Position numbers and translations under genes: made by a program. Under the pieces are notes generated by a model that was not told the origin of the DNA, did not search any database, and saw only the letters and a program-made list of their open reading frames with translations. Shown here piece after piece: positions 47,708-59,400 of a stretch of 64,000 nucleotides of DNA (position 1 is the stretch's first letter; every line of letters begins with the position of its first letter). Source of the stretch: Siphonodentalium dalli (Eukaryota > Mollusca > Scaphopoda > Gadilida > Siphonodentaliidae); assembly GCA_032622095.1 (NCBI GenBank), contig CP136067.1:46667549-46731548 (forward strand), read 5' to 3'.

Positions 47708-49231
47708 TATGGAATCCTATTACGGCCACTTGCTAATGGCGCTTTCGGCGCACTTTTTGTCGCTTTCGGCGCCGAAAGCGACAAAAGGTGCGCCATTAGC
47801 GTTGTTTCGGCGCGCGCTGAAAGCGCCGAAAGCGACAAAACATGCGCCATTACGGCGCACTTTTTGTCGCATTCGGCGCACCGCACCGAAAGCGACAAAA
47901 TATGCGCCATTAGTGCAATCGGCGCGGTGCGCCATTAGTGCATTCGGCGCAGTGCGCCATTAGCGCGGTGCGCCGAAAGCGACAAAATATGCGCCATTAG
48001 CGCATGTACAATTAAGTATGTGATCACCCCAGCAGGGGTGCCGGAAGAGGGGGCAGATGGGGCAGTTGACCCCCCTGCCCTTGACCAAGGGGGCGAGCGG
48101 GGGCAGGACTTGCCCTTTTTCTGGAGAAAGAAAATGCTTTTTGTGTGTTTAATCTCATGTTTTTACAGTAAAATGTGACTTTTTTGGTCCAAATACCACC
48201 AATTTCACAAGGAATACAAATTTTTTGTCAATTTTGTCACAAAACGGCCATAAAAACCGACAAATACCTTTAAAATAGGGATTTTTGCCACAATGAATTT
48301 ATGGTTATTTTTCCGAGTTTGCGGAGAAAATGCCCTTTTTTTTGCAGAAAAGTGCCCTTTTTGTAGGCTCTGCCCCCCTGCCCTTGGATGCTTCCGGTGC
48401 CCCTGCACAGATCGGGCGTGGCCATATGTACAATGTATAGGTCTATGTATCAATTTTAAAAGGGAGGGGCTGAATTTTGCTGTAGATAGACCTCCAAATG
48501 CTATAATTTGTCATTATTCAGATTTAAAATTATTGTGGCCGTGTGGTCCTGGTCCCTCCTTTGTGGGTAGTTAAAGGTACTCAATCCGATCAGACGGTCC
48601 CAGGGATGTGGCTAGAGGGTCTCCGTTGGGGGTGTCCACCTTGTGAAATTCCAACTGCACCTCCTTGAATCAGAATCAGACAAAACACAAATTTTACATA
48701 ATTCCATTTGCATCCCCCCCCCCCCCTTGCACCGTAGTGCTCATGCCTAATATCCTAACATCTAGTGGTCTAAATCCAGACAAATGCACACGGCTATGGA
48801 CAAGAGACCAGGACACACCGGGCTGACCATTGTTGTTCAACGCAGTGTGAGAAATGTTTTTGAAAACTGTACAAGAAAATCACAAATCCTAGCATCTAGA
48901 CTGGCCTCAACTGAAGCTTGGGTCAGCTGCCCACTCTGCCCCCTCTTCCGGCACCCCTGCTGGGGTGATCACATACTTAATTGTACATGCGCTAATGGCG
49001 CATATTTTGTCGCTTTCGGCGCACCGCGCTAATGGCGCACCGCGCCGAATGCACTAATGGCGCACCGCGCCGATTGCACTAATGGCGCATATTTTGTCGC
49101 TTTCGGCGCGCGCCGAAACCACGCTAATGGCGCACATTTTGTCGCTTTCGGCGCGATGCGCCGATCGCGCCGAAAGCGACAAAAAGTGCGCCGAAAGCGC
49201 CATTAGCAAGTGGCCGTAATAGGATTCCATA
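47708..49231. mobile_element. 1.5-kb GC-rich foldback element
   Basis: Inverted ends TATGGAATCCTATTACGGCC, flanked by GTATGA at 47702-47707 and 49232-49237 (possible 6-bp target duplication). Arms (47708-48045 and about 48935-49231) are built from GCGCCATTAGCG and TTTTGTCGCTTTCGGCGC modules, with the inner arm AATTAAGTATGTGATCACCC. The ~890-bp centre is low in structure, with a fragment of the AAAGGTACTC family (48573-48603) and a poly-C run near 48714. Confidence 0.75.
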
Positions 49232-49358
49232 GTATGACGTTATTTCTCAATACATATATTCACGTCACGCAGACCACATAATTGCTATGTTTCCATACGA
49301 TTTAATGTCATTACGCAATACGTAATATCTCAATAATCTTAGAGGCAAGAATATGCCA

Positions 49359-49492
49359 GCTAAATGTGGATTATAACAGTGAGCTAGGCTATAAGGAATC
49401 AGGGAGCTAAATGTGGATTATAACAGTGAGCTAGGCTATAAGGAATCAGGGAGCTAAAGGTGGATTATAACAGTGAGCTAGGCTATAACGCT
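49359..49492. repeat. Three tandem 47-bp repeats
   Basis: GCTAAATGTGGATTATAACA recurs at 49359, 49406 and 49453 with GTGAGCTAGGCTATAAGGAA between. Confidence 0.85.
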
Positions 49493-49550
49493 GAATGAAG
49501 ACTGGAGAGCCATAACATACTGCGTATCAAAATACTGTAAAGGCTCACTT

Positions 49551-50024
49551 AAAGGTACTCAACCCGTAAAGAGGGTCCCCATCTCAACAGATTCCAACAA
49601 CAACAATCCGATCAGAGGGTCCTATATTACTATTTCTTTGGCTTTGGGGGGTAAAAAATATTTGATTCGAGCCGAGGAACCCATCAAACAAAGCTCAGAG
49701 TTATTAGATATTGAGTTTTCAAATTTGTTATGTTCTCGAGATGAGTACTAATAACTGCCGTAATCTGCTCTGGATGTGTACTCCAAATCTATTCAAACAG
49801 ACAAGGATGAATAACTCTAAAATCAAGTGGTAATTTTAACGCAATTTTGACTGAGTTCTGGGTCAGATAGTATTCCCGATAATGAAAAATAATAGATTTC
49901 TAAAATCGATATCTAACAAATCTGAGCTTTGATGGGCGACTTCCTCGACTCGAATCAAATATTTTTGACCCCCGAAGCCATTGAAATAGTAATTGAGAGG
50001 AGTTTTATCGGGTTGAGTACCTTT
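49551..50024. mobile_element. AAAGGTACTC-family element, forward copy
   Basis: 474 bp with inverted ends AAAGGTACTCAACCCG / CGGGTTGAGTACCTTT. Matches the reverse complement of 52864-53335. Directly joined to the AAAGGCCC-family element at 50025. Confidence 0.7.
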
Positions 50025-50728
50025 AATTTTCGAGTCACTGATTATATTTCTTTTATAGTGCCTTGATATACGGTTTCAATAACAGAGGCCCCCACCCCTC
50101 TTTTTCGTACGCCGTATTCCATGCCCTGTTATGAGGTACGCCGTATTCCGTCCCTCTGTTAGGAGGTATTCGGTATTCCAAAAATAGTGGTATTCGTACG
50201 CCGACCTTCCAAAAAATGAAGTTTTCATATCTTTTTTATGTATTCCATATGGTATTCCACCCTCTGTGTTAAGTGGTATTCCGTATTCCATGGGGGCTGG
50301 GGGTGGGGGGCATCATAACAATCATTGACATAAAATATGATTAAACTTATTTAATTCCATCACCATTTGAAACATCTGTCTCAGAAGATGCCCATAGGGA
50401 AATAGAAAACAGTTGAAATCATAAGAAGATTCCCCCCGTTATGGCCCCCAGAATGCAACAGAATTCAAACTAAAAATGTATTTTCAATGGAAGGGTTTAA
50501 AATATAGAGTTATTCCCCCCATTGAAAATAATACACTTTGCGCAACAAAATCAGATGAAACAAGCACAAAAACACATCGGCAACTCAACAAAAACAACAT
50601 GTTCACAGTTTATTACACCGTATAACTTGATAATACAATATTAGACAGCTTCCTATTTCAAATGGTATATAATATAGCATATATTGTATAAATGTGATCT
50701 GGGGGTTCGAAAATTAACTGGGCCTTTA
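50025..50728. mobile_element. AAAGGCCC-family element, ending TGGGCCTTT-type
   Basis: Shares ATTTTCGAGTCACTGATTAT, GATATACGGTTTCAATAACA, AACATGTTCACAGTTTATTA and the right end AAAATTAACTGGGCCTTTAA with 51769-52268. Contains a degenerate GTATTCCGTATTCC patch (50105-50300). Confidence 0.6.
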
Positions 50729-51420
50729 ATGTTGATGTTTCTTTCAAATATAGATTGCCAGTTCGGACAGACTGTATCTCTTACATGTAGTATGTTTCAG
50801 TCATGCAGTCATTGTGTTTTCAGCTTTCCATAATAAACGATAAACTGATACTGTATACTTGCTATTAATAACCAACATCTGGGACAATTTTGGAATTAGA
50901 ATGGGGTGTATAAATGTAATATATGCGAATACTAGCGTAATAGTATTTTTCATTTCTCGTGTCACAGTCGTGTGTGGGGTGGGGGGGGGGGGGGGTTGCA
51001 AATATTTATTCATTTCTGGTTAAATATGCCCAGAAAAGAAAACCTTCGGAATACCGAATCTTTGGAATAGCGAATCTTCGGAATAGCGAACCTTCGGAAT
51101 AGCGAACCCTACCCGTTAGTAACCCAACAGGCGAACGTAAACACAGGCGTCCGAGAACATTTTGTTTTATTTTGTTATATTATTTTTAGAAGGGTCACAT
51201 CTGGATTTTTGAGGAAATGACACTATTAAAGCTTGTGGAAAATGGCTTCAACACACTATTTTTCAAAATACCAAATGCGTTGACAGCAGTATCCATACTT
51301 AGTTATTAGTCCATAAAATATGATAAACAAAACAAGTTTGAAACATGTAACCCACATTGAAGACATGATCGATTTTGTTTAAATATCGATGTGCCCGTCC
51401 AGCATGATTCTAGCTATTTT
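50729..51420. other. Intronic stretch: G-run and reverse CCGAAG minisatellite
   Basis: Holds a long G-run (near 50980-50995) and 51044-51108, a short array of TTCGGAATAGCGAACC. Otherwise unremarkable. Confidence 0.5.
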
Positions 51421-51424
51421 TTAA

Positions 51425-51653
51425 CCCTTTGAGTGCCAGGTCGATTTTTGTATCAACCCATATACCCTGTGCCAATGCATTCTCTTATATATGCGAGTCG
51501 ACCATAGGTCGCCTCGCATATATAAGAGAATGCATTGGCCTAACAATTTTTTTTTACAATTTTTTACAATTTTAATAATTTATTCTTATATTCTTTAACA
51601 GACTTATATTGTAGGTTTAGGGCCGATGAGATCGGCCCCTGGCACTCAAAGGG
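51425..51653. mobile_element. piggyBac-like element of a different family sharing the palindrome
   Basis: Ends CCCTTTGAGTGCCAGG / CCTGGCACTCAAAGGG flanked by TTAA (51421-51424, 51654-51657); 229 bp. The termini differ from the CCCTTTACCCAACA family, yet it holds one copy of the same GCATTCTCTTATATATGCGA palindrome preceded by CCCTGTG. Confidence 0.8.
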
Positions 51654-51768
51654 TTAATGAAATATGTGTTACTTTATGAGAATTTTATCGAATTTGACTG
51701 GACGGGCACATCGACATTTTTAAATCAAAATTATAGTCAATTTTATGATCAAAGTAATCGATCGATTA

Positions 51769-52268
51769 AAGGCCCACTTAATTTTCGAGTCATCGTTTGT
51801 TTTGTTTTAGTGCCTTGATATACGGTTTTAATAACAATATATGCCATCAAATATGATTAAAATATATAATTCATCATCATTTGGAACGTCTGTGTCTCAG
51901 AAGGTGCCCATAGAGTAATAGAAAATGTCTGAAATCATAAAATTAATTCCCCCGTTATGGCTCCCATAATGCAACAGAATTGAAACAAGTTTATTTTCAA
52001 TGGAAGGGGAATAACTCTATCTAGATATATACAGAGAGAGTTATTCTATATATATATAGAGCTATTCCCCTCCCATTGAAAATAATATACTTTGTGTAGA
52101 AACCAGCACAGAACAGACGCCGGTTTCTCAACAAAAACAACATGTTCACAGTTTATTACATCGAATAAGTTGTACAATATTTTGGAGCTTTCTCTTTCAA
52201 ATGGTATATAATATGGCATAAATTTTATACAATGTGATCTGGGGTTGGAAAATTAGGTGTGCCTTTAA
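51769..52268. mobile_element. AAAGGCCC-family element, most complete copy
   Basis: Ends TTAAAGGCCCACTTAATTTT and GAAAATTAGGTGTGCCTTT (imperfect inverted repeat), 500 bp, non-coding. It provides the paralogous empty site (GGCATAAATTTTATACAATG) for the Helitron-like insertion at 41742. Confidence 0.65.
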
Positions 52269-52355
52269 AATAGATGGAGGTTTTCCGCATGTTCCGATGG
52301 CGTATATTACGTACATGCGCAGTATTATGATTACGCCATTTTGTTATTGTATTAA

Positions 52356-52748
52356 CCCTTTACCCAACAAACCGGCCAAAACCGGCCAAATAAAGCTTCA
52401 ACAGCCTAAAATATCTTCGGTCTGTCTCAATAAAACCATATAAATATGGATATCATTGGAACCGGCTCATTGACCACATTGTGATGGTTACAGTTATGCC
52501 CTGTGCCAATGCATTCTCTTATATATGCGAGTCGACCATAGGTCGCCTCGCATATTATAAGAGAATGCATTGGCCTAAATAAAAATTTTTTTTAACACTT
52601 TTGACCATTTTTTCTTACATTCTTTAACAATTTTATAATTTTTAATGTGTTAAGCCAATGCATTCTCTTATATATGCGAGGCGACCTATGGTCGACTCGC
52701 ATATATAAGAGAATGCATTGGCACAGGGCCGTTCTGTTGGGTAAAGGG
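52356..52748. mobile_element. Second copy of the piggyBac-like element, opposite orientation
   Basis: 393 bp with the same CCCTTTACCCAACA ends and TTAA at 52352-52355 and 52749-52752. Internal sequence matches the reverse complement of 35589-35979, including both palindromes and the CCGGCCAAAACCGGCC segment. Confidence 0.85.
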
Positions 52749-52863
52749 TTAAGAAAACGCTTAGTTTTTGGGCAAAGATACGTCCCAAATTTGTTTGATT
52801 ACAGAGTTTAATTTTCCCACCCTCCCACCCCAATTTTCTGTTAGCAGCTTGAGATTTACGTTT

Positions 52864-53335
52864 AAAGGTACTCAACCCGATAAAACTCCTCTCAATTACT
52901 ATTTCAATGGCTTCGGGGGTCAAAAATATTTGATTCGAGTCGAGGAAGTCACCCATCAAAGCTCAGATTTGTTAGATATCGATTTTAGAAATCTATTATT
53001 TTTCATTATCTGGAATACTATCTGGCCCAGAACTCAGTCAAAATTGCGTTAAAATTACCACTTGATTTTAGAGTTATTCATCCTTGTCTGTTTGAATAGA
53101 TTTGGAGTACACATCCAGAGCAGATACGGCAGTTATGAGTACTCATCTCAAGAACATAACAAATTTGAAAAATCAATATCTAATAACTCTGAGCTTTGTT
53201 TGATGGGTTCCTCGATTCGAATCAAATATTTTTTACCCCCAAAGCCAAAGAAATAGTAATATAGGACCCTCTGATCGGATTGTTGTTGTTGGAATCTGTT
53301 GAGATGGGGACCCTCTTTACGGGTTGAGTACCTTT
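52864..53335. mobile_element. AAAGGTACTC-family element, reverse copy
   Basis: 472 bp; ends AAAGGTACTCAACCCG / CGGGTTGAGTACCTTT. The short ORFs inside (for example 52768-53052) recur with every copy of the repeat and are not genes. Confidence 0.7.
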
Positions 53336-53744
53336 AATCTCACACTAATTAGTTCACTTGAAGTTCACAACTTCTTATTATAGGTGTGATCATTAAAATT
53401 AATACACTATTGATGCTAGATTACTATGTTTATTGATCATATGTTACATATTAGCAAAGTGGGAGATGCGGTTATTGCCTTCCACCTTCCTGGCAATATA
53501 ATTGTATCACGATGGTTATTGATTGTTTACGTTTATAATAATAAACAGCCCATTTGAATCTGAACTATAGTGTGTTTGTAAATGAACAAGCTTATCATTT
53601 GAGCGTCATCTTGGCATTGTATATAGGCATACTTAAGATTCTGATGAACATAAAAAAACGATAAGGTTTTGAATTTGGGATTAGATTTTTCAAACTTGTT
53701 TTCCTTTATCATATTTTATGGATGTTAGTGACGAAGACTAATAA
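53336..53744. other. Intronic stretch with nothing recognised
   Basis: AT-rich, no splice-bounded open segment on the minus strand. Confidence 0.4.
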
Positions 53745-54585
53745 ATGAAAGTGTCAATGACACTGTAGCTCAACTTTGTAAAGAAGGTATTTTTTGTGTG
53801 ATGAGCAATGAATAGAGAGATTAAAAAGGAGTGTAAAAAATGAACAGTAAAAGATTTAGTCACACACAGAGTAAAATCCAAGATGGCTGCTGGCGGACAT
53901 GTTTTTAGGCCGAATGACCCCAAAATGACCCATTCCCATCTGCATGTCAATATTAACATCCATGACAAATTTTATGATGATCAGACTAAAGGTACGACCT
54001 GTAGCCCGTGCTAAAGGATTTAGTCATACAAAGAGTAAAATCCAAGATGGCTGCTGGCGGCCATGTGTTTTGGCCGAATGACCCCCAAATTGACTCGTTC
54101 CCATCTACATGTCAATATTAACATCCATGACAAGTTTTATGATGATCAGACTAAAGGTACGACATGTAGCCCGTGCTAAAGGATTTAGTCATACAAAGAG
54201 TAAAATTCAAGATGGCTGCTGGCGGCCATGTTTTTGGGCCGAATGAACCCAAAATGACTCGTTCCCATCTACATGTCAATATTAACATCCATGACAAATT
54301 TCATGACGATCAGACGAACAGTACGGCCTGTAGCCCGTGCTAATGGATTGAATTTTTGAAATCCAAGATGGCCACTGGCGGTTTTTTTTCCGAATGACCC
54401 CAAAATGAATCATTCCGGTCTAAATGTTGATGTCAACAGCTATGACAAATTTCATAATGATGCGATCAAAGGTACGACCTGTAGCCTGTATTGTTGACGC
54501 ATCACGTACACGCACACACGGACGACTGACGACAAAGCCATGGCAATAGCTCAAGCTTTACAAAGTAAAGTTGAGCTAATAAGGA
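53745..54585. repeat. Dispersed copy of the minisatellite-bearing element, reverse orientation
   Basis: About four copies of the ~160-bp core on the minus strand (CAAGATGGCTGCTGGCGG, AGCCCGTGCTAA motifs), bounded by GTAGCTCAACTTTGTAAAG at the left and CTTTACAAAGTAAAGTTGAG at the right. It shows the element is a mobile or dispersed family and not peculiar to the array. Confidence 0.7.
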
Positions 54586-54719
54586 AGCGATAATAGTGCT
54601 GTCGGCAAATATGTTATTTTTAAAAATAGTGTTTTTGAAGCCATTATCCCCTAACTTAGTTTTATTCTCTCAAAAATTCAAATGTGCATGACACCATGCA
54701 TAATAAAATTGAAAAAAAA

Positions 54720-54948
54720 GATGGATGAAGAGTTATCCATCTTCAGCCACAATACCGTCCGTTTGACCACGTGTTTCTGTGCCACTTATTACTAGCTGCA
54801 GATCTCGAGAAATAACAAACTTCAAAAATTGATATCTGATCACTCTGAGCTCTGATGGGTGGGTTCCTGGACTGGAATCAAATATTGTTTACCCCAGAAG
54901 CCAAAGAAATATTAATTTAGGAGCGTCTGGTCGGATTGAGTACCTTTA
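54720..54948. mobile_element. AAAGGTACTC-family element, 5'-truncated
   Basis: Retains GAGTTATCCATC, TGATCACTCTGAGCT and the right end TCGGATTGAGTACCTTT. Confidence 0.55.
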
Positions 54949-55039
54949 ACATGCGAAATCTCATTATTGGAGAGTTACCAATATGATGAGAATAAGATCA
55001 AAGTACATGTATATTTCGTTTACTTGTTCTGTTATATTT

Positions 55040-55362
55040 AAAGGCCCACTTAATTATCGAGTAACCTAGTATTTTTGATAGTGACTTGATATACGGTTTT
55101 AATAACAATCTATGACATAAAATATGATTAAAATACTATAATTCATCACAATTTGAAACATATGTGTCTCAGAAGATGCCCATAGATAAATAGAAAACAG
55201 CTGAAATCATTGAAAGACCCACCACCCCCCCCCCCCCCCGTTTTGGCTCCCAACATAATTCAAACTAAAGATAGAGTTATCCCCCCTTCATTGAAAAAAT
55301 ACACTTTTTACTACAATATAGATGACAAAAAACGAATTGGTAACTCAAAAAATTCGAAAATT
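55040..55362. mobile_element. AAAGGCCC-family element, left part
   Basis: Starts AAAGGCCCACTTAATTATCG and runs through ATACGGTTTTAATAACAATC to GAATTGGTAACTC, where the next element begins. Includes a C-run near 55227-55240. Confidence 0.55.
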
Positions 55363-55843
55363 AAAGGTACTCAATCCGATAAAACTCCTCTCAATTACTA
55401 TTTCAATGGCTTCGGGGGTCAAAAATATTTTATTCGAGTCGAGGAAGTCACACATCAAAGCTCAGATTTGTTCGATATCGATTTTAGAAATATATTATTT
55501 TTCATTATCGGGAATACTTTCTGGCCCAGAACTCAGTCAAAATTGCGTTATTATTACCACTTGATTTTAGAGTTATCCATCCTTGTCTGTTTGAATAGTG
55601 TTTTGGTGTACACATCTCGAGCAGGATACGAAATTGACGGCAATTATTAGTACTCATCTCGAGAACATAACAAATTTCAAAAATCAATATCTAATAACTC
55701 TGAGCTTTGTTTGATGGGTTCCTCGACTCGAATCAAATATTTTTTACCCCCAAAGCCAAAGAAATAGTAATATAGGACCCTCTGATCGGATTGTTGTTGG
55801 AATCTGTTGAGATGGGGACCCTCTGTTCGGATTGAGTACCTTT
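55363..55843. mobile_element. AAAGGTACTC-family element nested next to 55040-55362
   Basis: 481 bp, ends AAAGGTACTCAATCCGAT / CGGATTGAGTACCTTT, followed by GCGGGCCTTTAA, which looks like the displaced right end of the neighbouring element. It stops about 65 bp from the donor of exon 55908-56178. Confidence 0.65.
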
Positions 55844-55907
55844 AAGCGGGCCTTTAATTCGCATGAACCGGGAAATTCGAAGTGCTCGAGTCCCTTTATT
55901 GACATAC

Positions 55908-56178
55908 CTGGTATTTTTTTGAAGATGCACATGTTGGTAGCGTTACTAAAATAAGATACCACCAATCTATAGTTGATTAAATCCGGTTGGAGTTCGTAAT
56001 AAAAGATGGCTTCATCTGCGCATACCGCATACGGCTCCGTGTTTTCTATGTCCGTGATGATGGTGAGAGTAGCAGTTCCTGCTTCTGGACCGATACCACA
56101 TTCCTTGTCGTGGAGTGTCTCATAGTCATCACCGCCACCATAATCACCATAATCAAACTGGCACTCGATTATTGTTGG
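55908..56178 (-). CDS. ZP-domain gene, upstream internal exon (most 5' exon found)
   Basis: Internal exon read on the minus strand. The acceptor is a pyrimidine-rich stretch ending in ACAAAACAG just above 56178; the donor is CAG/GTATGT at 55907. It has 90 open codons plus one base, starts in phase 0 and ends in phase 1. The peptide begins PTIIECQFDYGDYGGGDD, has cysteines at IIEC, DKEC, AVC and NMC, and looks beta-rich (TATLTIITDI, INYRLVVSYF). It lies upstream of the ZP-C module, where a ZP-N or other extracellular domain is expected, but I cannot assign it. The phase-1 end matches the phase-1 start of the exon at 43962-44126. A sub-frame of the same DNA on the minus strand (to 55744) is intron read-through. 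The start codon and signal peptide were not found. Exon structure seen directly; membership of the ZP gene inferred from strand, phase and order. Confidence 0.72.
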
Positions 56179-56636
56179 CTGTTTTGTGGAAGAACAAAAA
56201 TCAGTTACATTACTCTTTGTACATTAAAATTACGACAAAGGGAGCGAATGCATATGCCAATATATTTTTTGAAGATCTAGCTATTCATTTCGCATAACTC
56301 AGAATGTATCTTCACATAAATCTGAATGTAAATGGCAAACAGGTATTGTCGAATTGGCACTGCATGCAGTATCAAGAAAACTGAAATGTGTAATAATACA
56401 TAATTGCAAACATATCGTCGAATTGATACGGAAATATCAAGAAAATTTAACTGTGTAATAATTAATTTTTAAACATCCTTCTTGCGGTGTGGTATAAAAA
56501 TTAGCCAAGTAAGTCACTGGGGGGGGGGGGGGACAAAACTCCTGGCGATTTGGTTCCTTATCTATATGTTCTCTACCGAGTCAAGTTACGATTCTTTGCG
56601 TTATTACTCATTTCCTTGAAAGGATATGCTGCTGAT
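56179..56636. other. Stretch upstream of the most 5' exon found
   Basis: Intron expected here. No further minus-strand exon ending in phase 0 was recognised. G-run at 56519-56532. Confidence 0.35.
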
Positions 56637-56637
56637 A

Positions 56638-56757
56638 GGACCCTGGCTCTTACGGACCCTGGCTTTTACGGACCTCCGGCTCATACGGACCCCGGCTCAT
56701 ACGGACCCCGACTGATACGGACCCTCGCTTTTACTAAGCTCCGGCTCATACGGACCT
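56638..56757. repeat. 16-bp minisatellite GGCTCATACGGACCCC
   Basis: About seven imperfect tandem copies. Confidence 0.8.
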
Positions 56758-57331
56758 CATTCAATTTAAATTAAAATTTATTTTATTTATATTTTTTATT
56801 TAATTTTTTATATATCTTCCAAATTTTGTATATCTTTTTAATTTATCTTTCACTTTTTTACTTTCGGATTATATCCTTTTAACTTATATTAACTTATATT
56901 TTAAATTATATTTATGTTTGTTACTCACTTGTTGTAAGAGAACACGAGGTGTAACTGACTTATTTCCGTTGTGTTCTGGCTTGTAAACATTTATTGAATG
57001 GTGTTCATACCTGAACATTAGAATGATAGGATAGGATAATGTCATTCACAATACATACATGAAAATTACAAATACAAATATATATAGTAGACTAAATATT
57101 TATGTATATTGTCAGGGGTGACAAAAGTCATTCATGTCACCCCAAGGGATAGGCCTACTGAACACTAATGTTTGCCATATTATACCCAACAGAATTTACA
57201 ACAAATGAATAAATATGAATTTTGACACGTTTGTCAAATATGAGCCATGGATGAGCGCAAAATACACTCATGTGCTCTACTTTATAGAACGATGCGAAGA
57301 ACATGAATTTTGACAAAAAGCCAGGGTCCCC
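56758..57331. other. AT-rich stretch and fragment of the 45381-type element
   Basis: 56760-57100 is very AT-rich. 57190-57310 resembles part of the foldback at 45381-45712. No gene. Confidence 0.4.
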
Positions 57332-57508
57332 ATCACAGGGGCCTGTAACGCGCTCCGCTGTCCGCCCCCCTTTTGCGCTGCCCATATACGCCGCTGCTAT
57401 ATACGCGCCTGCTTCACGCTAATGGTATAATAATGCCCCCCTTTTGCGCTGCCCATATACGCCGCAAAAGGGGGGCGGACAGCGGAGCGCGTTACAGGCC
57501 CCTGTGAT
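57332..57508. repeat. GC-rich foldback with perfect 46-bp arms
   Basis: Left arm 57332-57377 (ATCACAGGGGCCTGTAACGC...) and right arm 57463-57508 are perfect inverted repeats. GCCCATATACGCCGC occurs twice between and within the arms. Confidence 0.75.
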
Positions 57509-57889
57509 AGCATCATACTGAAAACAGAGACGTGTTTCACATTATAAACGAAGCCGCAAAGGACGCAAAAGTGAAAGATAATATTTGTTTCAAAATCAGG
57601 TCGGTTTATCATCAGAATTTCAATTGTTATTGGGAAATTACTCGGTATTTGTCAGGTGGTGAGGAAAATTCTTCATTTCCACGGCATTTTACAAAACAAA
57701 TACTGATAGAGTTCCGTCGATACTTTGAAAATATGTCACCCGTGCACGACACAGATCTATACTTGGAAATACTAACAAAGAATTGTAACCATAACTCGCA
57801 TATTTGGAGAAAATAAGCTACAAGAACATATAGCGAAGGTTCCGGTTCTCTACCGATGAGCTCCGAACTCTATTTCGATAATATATATA

Positions 57890-58085
57890 AATCGAAAGTG
57901 AATTTAGTAACGCTATCCTGCACAGCGTGCTAGTGTAATGAAATTCGCCCGTTAAGAACCTCATTCTGCTGCGCCCTTAAGTGCTACATGGGAGACAATA
58001 GGATCAGATTGAAATTCCCAGTTGAAATTTGTGATGTTAGTTACCTCGATCGTGCATTTTATCTTCTACAAATTAGGGGATATGT
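57890..58085. repeat. Diverged CAAGCC-family palindrome plus segment related to candidate exon X
   Basis: 57895-57972 holds AGTGAATTTAGTAACGCTA and AACCTCATTCTGC arms. 57988-58070 is similar to segment X of the array units, with AAGATAAAATGCACGATCGA on the minus strand, but without an obvious donor. Confidence 0.45.
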
Positions 58086-59400
58086 AGTTTGAACAGACGG
58101 AAAAGAGTAACTATTAATCTGGCGATCTTCCTCTCAGAATTTGGCAACTCTTCCTCCAAGATATAACAATTTTCCTCCAAGATGGACATCAGACAAATTG
58201 ATTGAAAGTATGTTTTTCGAGGTGTGTGCCCTATTTGCAAAACTCTGAGTCCGTGCCAATATATCTGTGCATAGTGTTTTGCGATGTCACTCCGAACCTT
58301 GCATGGGACTATGATAAAACATATATAATGGAAGTGTTTATTATACTTCTGGGGGGGATTTTCTTGAAATAAGCAGATGACAGACGCACATAAAGGTAAA
58401 TAACAAGTGCAGAAGGATTCCTATCCATTGGTGGGAAAATCAATGTTCAGATAACAAGTTCAACAAACGGGCTATGACCGTATAAATGTGCGTATATGGC
58501 CGTTTGTTCAACATATTATCTGATCGTTTACTAAGGGAACTGCTCGTCTATGAGTATTTAGTAACAAAAAAATGGTCGATTTCGTTAAAATGTTTACACG
58601 TCAAGCCTGGACCTTGTTTACAGGGACAATGTCAAATCGACGACCGCAGATCTATACCATGGTAATTGAACATCACCAGCGTAAACCGCCTGGTTTATAA
58701 CATAGACCCCTATGAATGTGAACAGACCCTATATAATTTTACCGGCTGTGTGCCGATGGTCAATCACGTGATTGAAATAGACCGGCATAAATGGTTTCTA
58801 TTTACGGAAGAGGTTATTTTCTCAGTGCGGAAATGGCCGAGTCGATGAGAATACACACAGGCGAGCTAATTAACTCGCTATCAATTTGAAGTTGGATCCC
58901 AGATGGTCACTGCATTTCCATGGAATTTTTATGAAGTTGGTGTGGGCATACTTAGCCCAAGTCCCTTGAATAATATGCTACCTTTGCATTCGGAGTAAAC
59001 GTGTGTTTATGCTGCAATAGTTGTCTCACCCCAACTTTGGCCAAAATGTTCAACGGTAGGACATTGCATGCATGCCTGACAAAATCTTGGTTGGAATTTG
59101 AGACCAAAAGTATGTTGAATTTGATATTCCAACGAGTGTTTAGCGTGAAATTTGTTGTTTTTTATAATAAAGTCGAAGTGACCATCAGAATTGCGCTCAT
59201 GATATGCCAAGAACAGACTGTATTCTGACAATAATGACGGCCATTCTGTTATCCATCCTGGCAGCCATTTTAAATATTTCGTTCGCGTTTGCGGTAGTAT
59301 GTTTGATTCTAATGTATTATGTCACATTTAAATGTATTGTGGTCAAAATCAGGGATGTGTCAATTACTTTACTGACCATTTCTGTATTACCATTACGTTT
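58086..59400. other. Unannotated stretch
   Basis: Several open frames of 60-75 codons occur on both strands (for example 58666-58848 plus; 59001-59228 plus with a minus-strand overlap). None shows a known domain, and no splice-linked partner was found. Confidence 0.35.

Noticed and set aside
55210-55650. 146-codon plus-strand ORF
   Set aside because: It runs across a C-run and the AAAGGTACTC repeat; the same peptide appears with other copies of that repeat (52768-53052).
57532-57816. 94-codon plus-strand ORF with protein-like composition
   Set aside because: No recognised domain, no splice partner and no second line of evidence; left unannotated.
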